Assembly: GCA_963824095.1 (NCBI GenBank)
Contig: CAWGNS010000009.1
Location: 1,178,001 to 1,242,000 of the forward strand
DNA: 64,000 nucleotides
DNA from: JBBDWJ01 sp963824095
Lineage (GTDB): Bacteria; Acidobacteriota; Terriglobia; Bryobacterales; UBA6623
Reading direction: 5' to 3'
Part shown: positions 61,817 to 64,000 of the stretch, piece after piece
Position numbering within the stretch: the first letter of the stretch is position 1
Layout: each line of letters begins with the position of its first letter
Position numbers and translations under genes: made by a program
Notes under the pieces: generated by a model
Told to the model about the DNA's origin: nothing
Databases searched by the model: none
Seen by the model: the letters and a program-made list of their open reading frames with translations, nothing else

Positions 61817-62959
61817 ATGGGCCACACACGAGCAAGCAAGCGTCACGCCGTTTCCCGGCTCGTCGCTGTGACTCTCTTCGCCGCCCTCTCGCTTCCCGGC
61901 GCCGACACCAACTCCGCGGTTTCGGTGGAGCTGACCCAGGTCGTCGCCCAGCACCTCGAAAAGACCAACAAAATCCCCGGCGAGCTGAAACCCTACCAGG
62001 CCGTCGATCTTTGCGCAAAAATCAGCGGCTTCGTGGAATCGGTGAACGTCGATCGCGGCTCGCGCGTGAAAGCCGGCGACGTGCTCGCCGTGCTGGTCGC
62101 GCCCGAAATGGACGCCCGCCGCGCCGAAGCCGAGGCTCGCATCGCTACCGTCCAGGCCGAGTTGGGCGAAGCCGAAGCGAAACAGGCGGGCTCGCAAAGC
62201 ACCTACGACCACCTCGCCGAGGCGTCGAAAACGCCGGGTGTCGTCGCCGGCAACGACGTCGTGCTCGCCCAGAAAGCCGTGGAAGCGGACAAGGCCCGCG
62301 TCGACGCGCTCGGTAAAAGCGTCGTCTCCGCCCAAGCCGCCCTGCGCGCGGTCGAAGAGACCCTCAAGTACCTGCGCGTCACCGCCCCCTTCGACGGCGT
62401 CATCACTCAACGCGATGCGAACCCCGGCAGCCTGGCCGGCCCCGAAGGCAGCGCGCGCTCGCCCCTGTTTCGCATCGAGCAGATCGACCGCCTCCGCCTG
62501 GTGGCTCCGGTTCCCGAGGCGGACGCACAAAGCATCCACATCGGCAACCAAGTGAAGTTCACCGTCCCCGCATTCCCCGGCGAGACCTTCACCGCCACCG
62601 TCGCGCGCCCGGCTTTCTCGGTCAACCCCGATACGCGCACCATGCCGGTCGAAGCCGACGTCAACAACCGTTCCGGAAAGCTCGCGCCCGGCATGTACGC
62701 CGAAATCACCTGGCCCATCAGCCGAGGGGGCGAAACCCTGTTTGTGCCTGCCTCCGCCATCAAAGCCACCACCGAGCGCATCTTCGTGATTCGCGTCGCC
62801 GATGGCAAAGCGGAATGGGTCGACGTCCACCGCGGCGTAACCGAAGGGGATCGCGTCGAAGTCTTCGGAGACCTTCACCCCGGAGACACGATCGTCCGCC
62901 GCGCAACCGACGAGATCCGCCCCGGCACGCCGATCCAGCCTGCGCAACCGAAGCCATGA
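61817..62959 (+). CDS. RND efflux periplasmic adaptor (membrane fusion protein)
   Basis: 380 residues from ATG 61817, after AGAGGAGG. An export segment (VSRLVAVTLFAALSLPGADT) is followed by a barrel-sandwich half (KISGFVESVNVDRGSRVKAG), a coiled-coil hairpin (about 95-175), the second half (LRVTAPFDGVITQRDANPGS), the beta-barrel domain and a C-terminal membrane-proximal domain (VDVHRGVTEGDRVEVFG). No lipobox cysteine, so it is probably soluble or anchored by the N-terminus. Gene order padR-tolC-RND-adaptor puts the adaptor last. Confidence 0.92.
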   Translation: MGHTRASKRHAVSRLVAVTLFAALSLPGADTNSAVSVELTQVVAQHLEKTNKIPGELKPYQAVDLCAKISGFVESVNVDRGSRVKAGDVLAVLVAPEMDARRAEAEARIATVQAELGEAEAKQAGSQSTYDHLAEASKTPGVVAGNDVVLAQKAVEADKARVDALGKSVVSAQAALRAVEETLKYLRVTAPFDGVITQRDANPGSLAGPEGSARSPLFRIEQIDRLRLVAPVPEADAQSIHIGNQVKFTVPAFPGETFTATVARPAFSVNPDTRTMPVEADVNNRSGKLAPGMYAEITWPISRGGETLFVPASAIKATTERIFVIRVADGKAEWVDVHRGVTEGDRVEVFGDLHPGDTIVRRATDEIRPGTPIQPAQPKP

Positions 62960-63115
62960 CGGTAGTCCGTGCTGGCAACAACGCCACGAACGACTGCCGG
63001 GAGCACGACGCCGGGAGCAGGAACAGGGAGTAGCCGCGAGAGCCCTGCCGGCTAGCTCGCACGCGACCGTTGGAGGTTCCGAATCCAGTCGCTTTGTGCG
63101 TGTCTGCGGACTATA

Positions 63116-64000
63116 ATGCGAACCGTGAACCTCCTCAGCGCAACTCGCAGACGTTGGCTCCAGGCAGCCGGACTTACCTCGATGGCTCAACTCTTGCCAA
63201 GGCGCGTCGCCGCCGCGCCGCCCGCCCCGGCGGTTTATGAAAAGCTCGGCATCAAGCCGGTCCTCAATTTTCGCGGCACCTACACCACCATAGGCGCCTC
63301 GAAACAGTGGCCCGAATTGTTTGCCGCGCAGGCCGAGGCGGCTCGCTCCTATGTGGTCCTCGAGGAACTGCAGCAGGCCATCGGCGAAAGGCTTTCCAAA
63401 CTCACCGGCACCGAAGGGGCGATGGTCACCTCCGGCGCCGCCGGCGCGATCGCCATCGGTACCTGTGCCTGTATCACCGGCGATGACCCCGAAAAGGTCA
63501 AGCGCCTGCCCAATCTGGATGGCATGAAGAACGAGGTGATCATCCAGAAGGTGCACCGCATCTCCTACGACCACGCCGTGCGAGGCGCGGGCGTGAAGAT
63601 TGTCGAAATCGAAACGATCCAGGAACTCGAACGGGCCATCAACCCGCGTACGGCCATGGTCTACTTCCTGCCGGGTAACACCGACGAGCGCGAATGGGGC
63701 GACGATTGGATCCGCCTCGAAGACATGTTGAAGCTCACTAAGCCGGCGGGAGTTCCCCTGCTGGCCGATTGCGCGAATATCCTTCCCCCGTGGCAGAACA
63801 TTCCGCGCCTGGCGCGAACCGGCATCGACCTGATGGCGATCTCGGGCGGAAAGCACATGCGCGGCCCGCAGTGCGCCGGCATTCTCGCGGGTCGCAAAGA
63901 CCTGCTGCACGGCGCCTGGCTCAACTCGAATCCTCATTCCGATTCCAACGGCCGGCCGATGAAAGTCGGCCGCGAAGAAATGGTTGCGCTCTGGATGGCG
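63116..64000 (+). CDS. Exported SelA-like PLP-dependent enzyme (partial, cut by the window edge)
   Basis: An open frame from ATG 63116 (or GTG 63125) runs 295 codons to the end of the window. An export signal (RRRWLQAAGLTSMAQLLPRR) precedes a fold-type-I PLP domain: VLNFRGTYTTIGASKQWPEL, GTEGAMVTSGAAGAIAIGTC, LLADCANILPPWQNI and Lys246 in ISGGKHMRGPQCAG, the likely Schiff-base lysine. This matches the L-seryl-tRNA selenium transferase/D-glucosaminate-6-phosphate ammonia-lyase superfamily. The export signal makes selenocysteine synthesis unlikely; an amino-sugar or amino-acid lyase is a better guess. TATAAT at 63112-63117 overlaps the ATG, so the real start may be slightly downstream. Confidence 0.8.
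   Translation, partial: MRTVNLLSATRRRWLQAAGLTSMAQLLPRRVAAAPPAPAVYEKLGIKPVLNFRGTYTTIGASKQWPELFAAQAEAARSYVVLEELQQAIGERLSKLTGTEGAMVTSGAAGAIAIGTCACITGDDPEKVKRLPNLDGMKNEVIIQKVHRISYDHAVRGAGVKIVEIETIQELERAINPRTAMVYFLPGNTDEREWGDDWIRLEDMLKLTKPAGVPLLADCANILPPWQNIPRLARTGIDLMAISGGKHMRGPQCAGILAGRKDLLHGAWLNSNPHSDSNGRPMKVGREEMVALWMA

Overview
This is a 64 kb chromosomal window, GC-rich apart from a few low-GC gaps. The gene content suggests an Acidobacteriota of the Bryobacterales/Solibacter type. That is an inference from: two Oar-like TonB-dependent receptors with a carboxypeptidase-regulatory N-terminus, an ASPIC/UnbV protein with FG-GAP and TPR repeats, several Tat/Sec-exported sugar enzymes (Gfo/Idh/MocA, xylose-isomerase-like, mannonate-dehydratase-like), and many short palindromic intergenic repeats. 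No rRNA, CRISPR array or intact insertion sequence was seen.

Layout. 1-1500: 5' part of an unknown gene on the minus strand, a degraded transposase fragment and an otherwise empty stretch. 1506-5929 (minus): ybaB, dnaX, SRP RNA, aldehyde dehydrogenase. 6389-11794 (plus): a signalling cluster with a four-PAS histidine kinase, a receiver, a receiver-kinase hybrid and two further receivers. 12286-19472: secreted and envelope proteins, a Mo oxidoreductase, a DUF4256 protein, an exported flavin amine oxidase and a small unknown protein. 19599-24903 (minus): exported sugar isomerase/epimerase, mannonate-dehydratase-like protein, methyltransferase, Gfo/Idh/MocA oxidoreductase and a small zinc-ribbon protein. 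25517-28108: TonB-dependent receptor. 28393-30952 (minus): dxr-rseP. 32112-34472 (minus): fadN-like beta-oxidation protein. 34850-36681 (minus): three small genes. 36879-39322 (plus): XRE regulator, RRM RNA-binding protein and a cold-shock-like protein. 39857-44405: tRNA-Lys, a DUF697 protein, hfq-hflX and a 3-hydroxyisobutyrate-dehydrogenase-like enzyme. 45181-52409: a divergent pair of Oar-like receptor and ASPIC/UnbV-TPR protein. 52776-56190: a frameshifted PhoD-like phosphatase, a Bax-inhibitor-1 protein and a 2-hydroxyacid dehydrogenase. 56701-62959 (plus): padR-tolC-RND-adaptor efflux operon. 63116 to the end: an exported SelA-like PLP enzyme, cut by the window edge.

The least expected content is between the genes. 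At least four repeat families recur in intergenic space. One is a roughly 185-bp element bounded by long inverted repeats and CTAG tetranucleotides. Its terminal arms differ in sequence between copies yet stay complementary, and two copies begin exactly at the stop codon of a gene. A second family has six copies of about 50 bp around the palindrome GTCGCGACGAATCGCGAC. A third has GTGGCGCG...CGCGCCAC ends. A fourth is built from TTGATCGG units.
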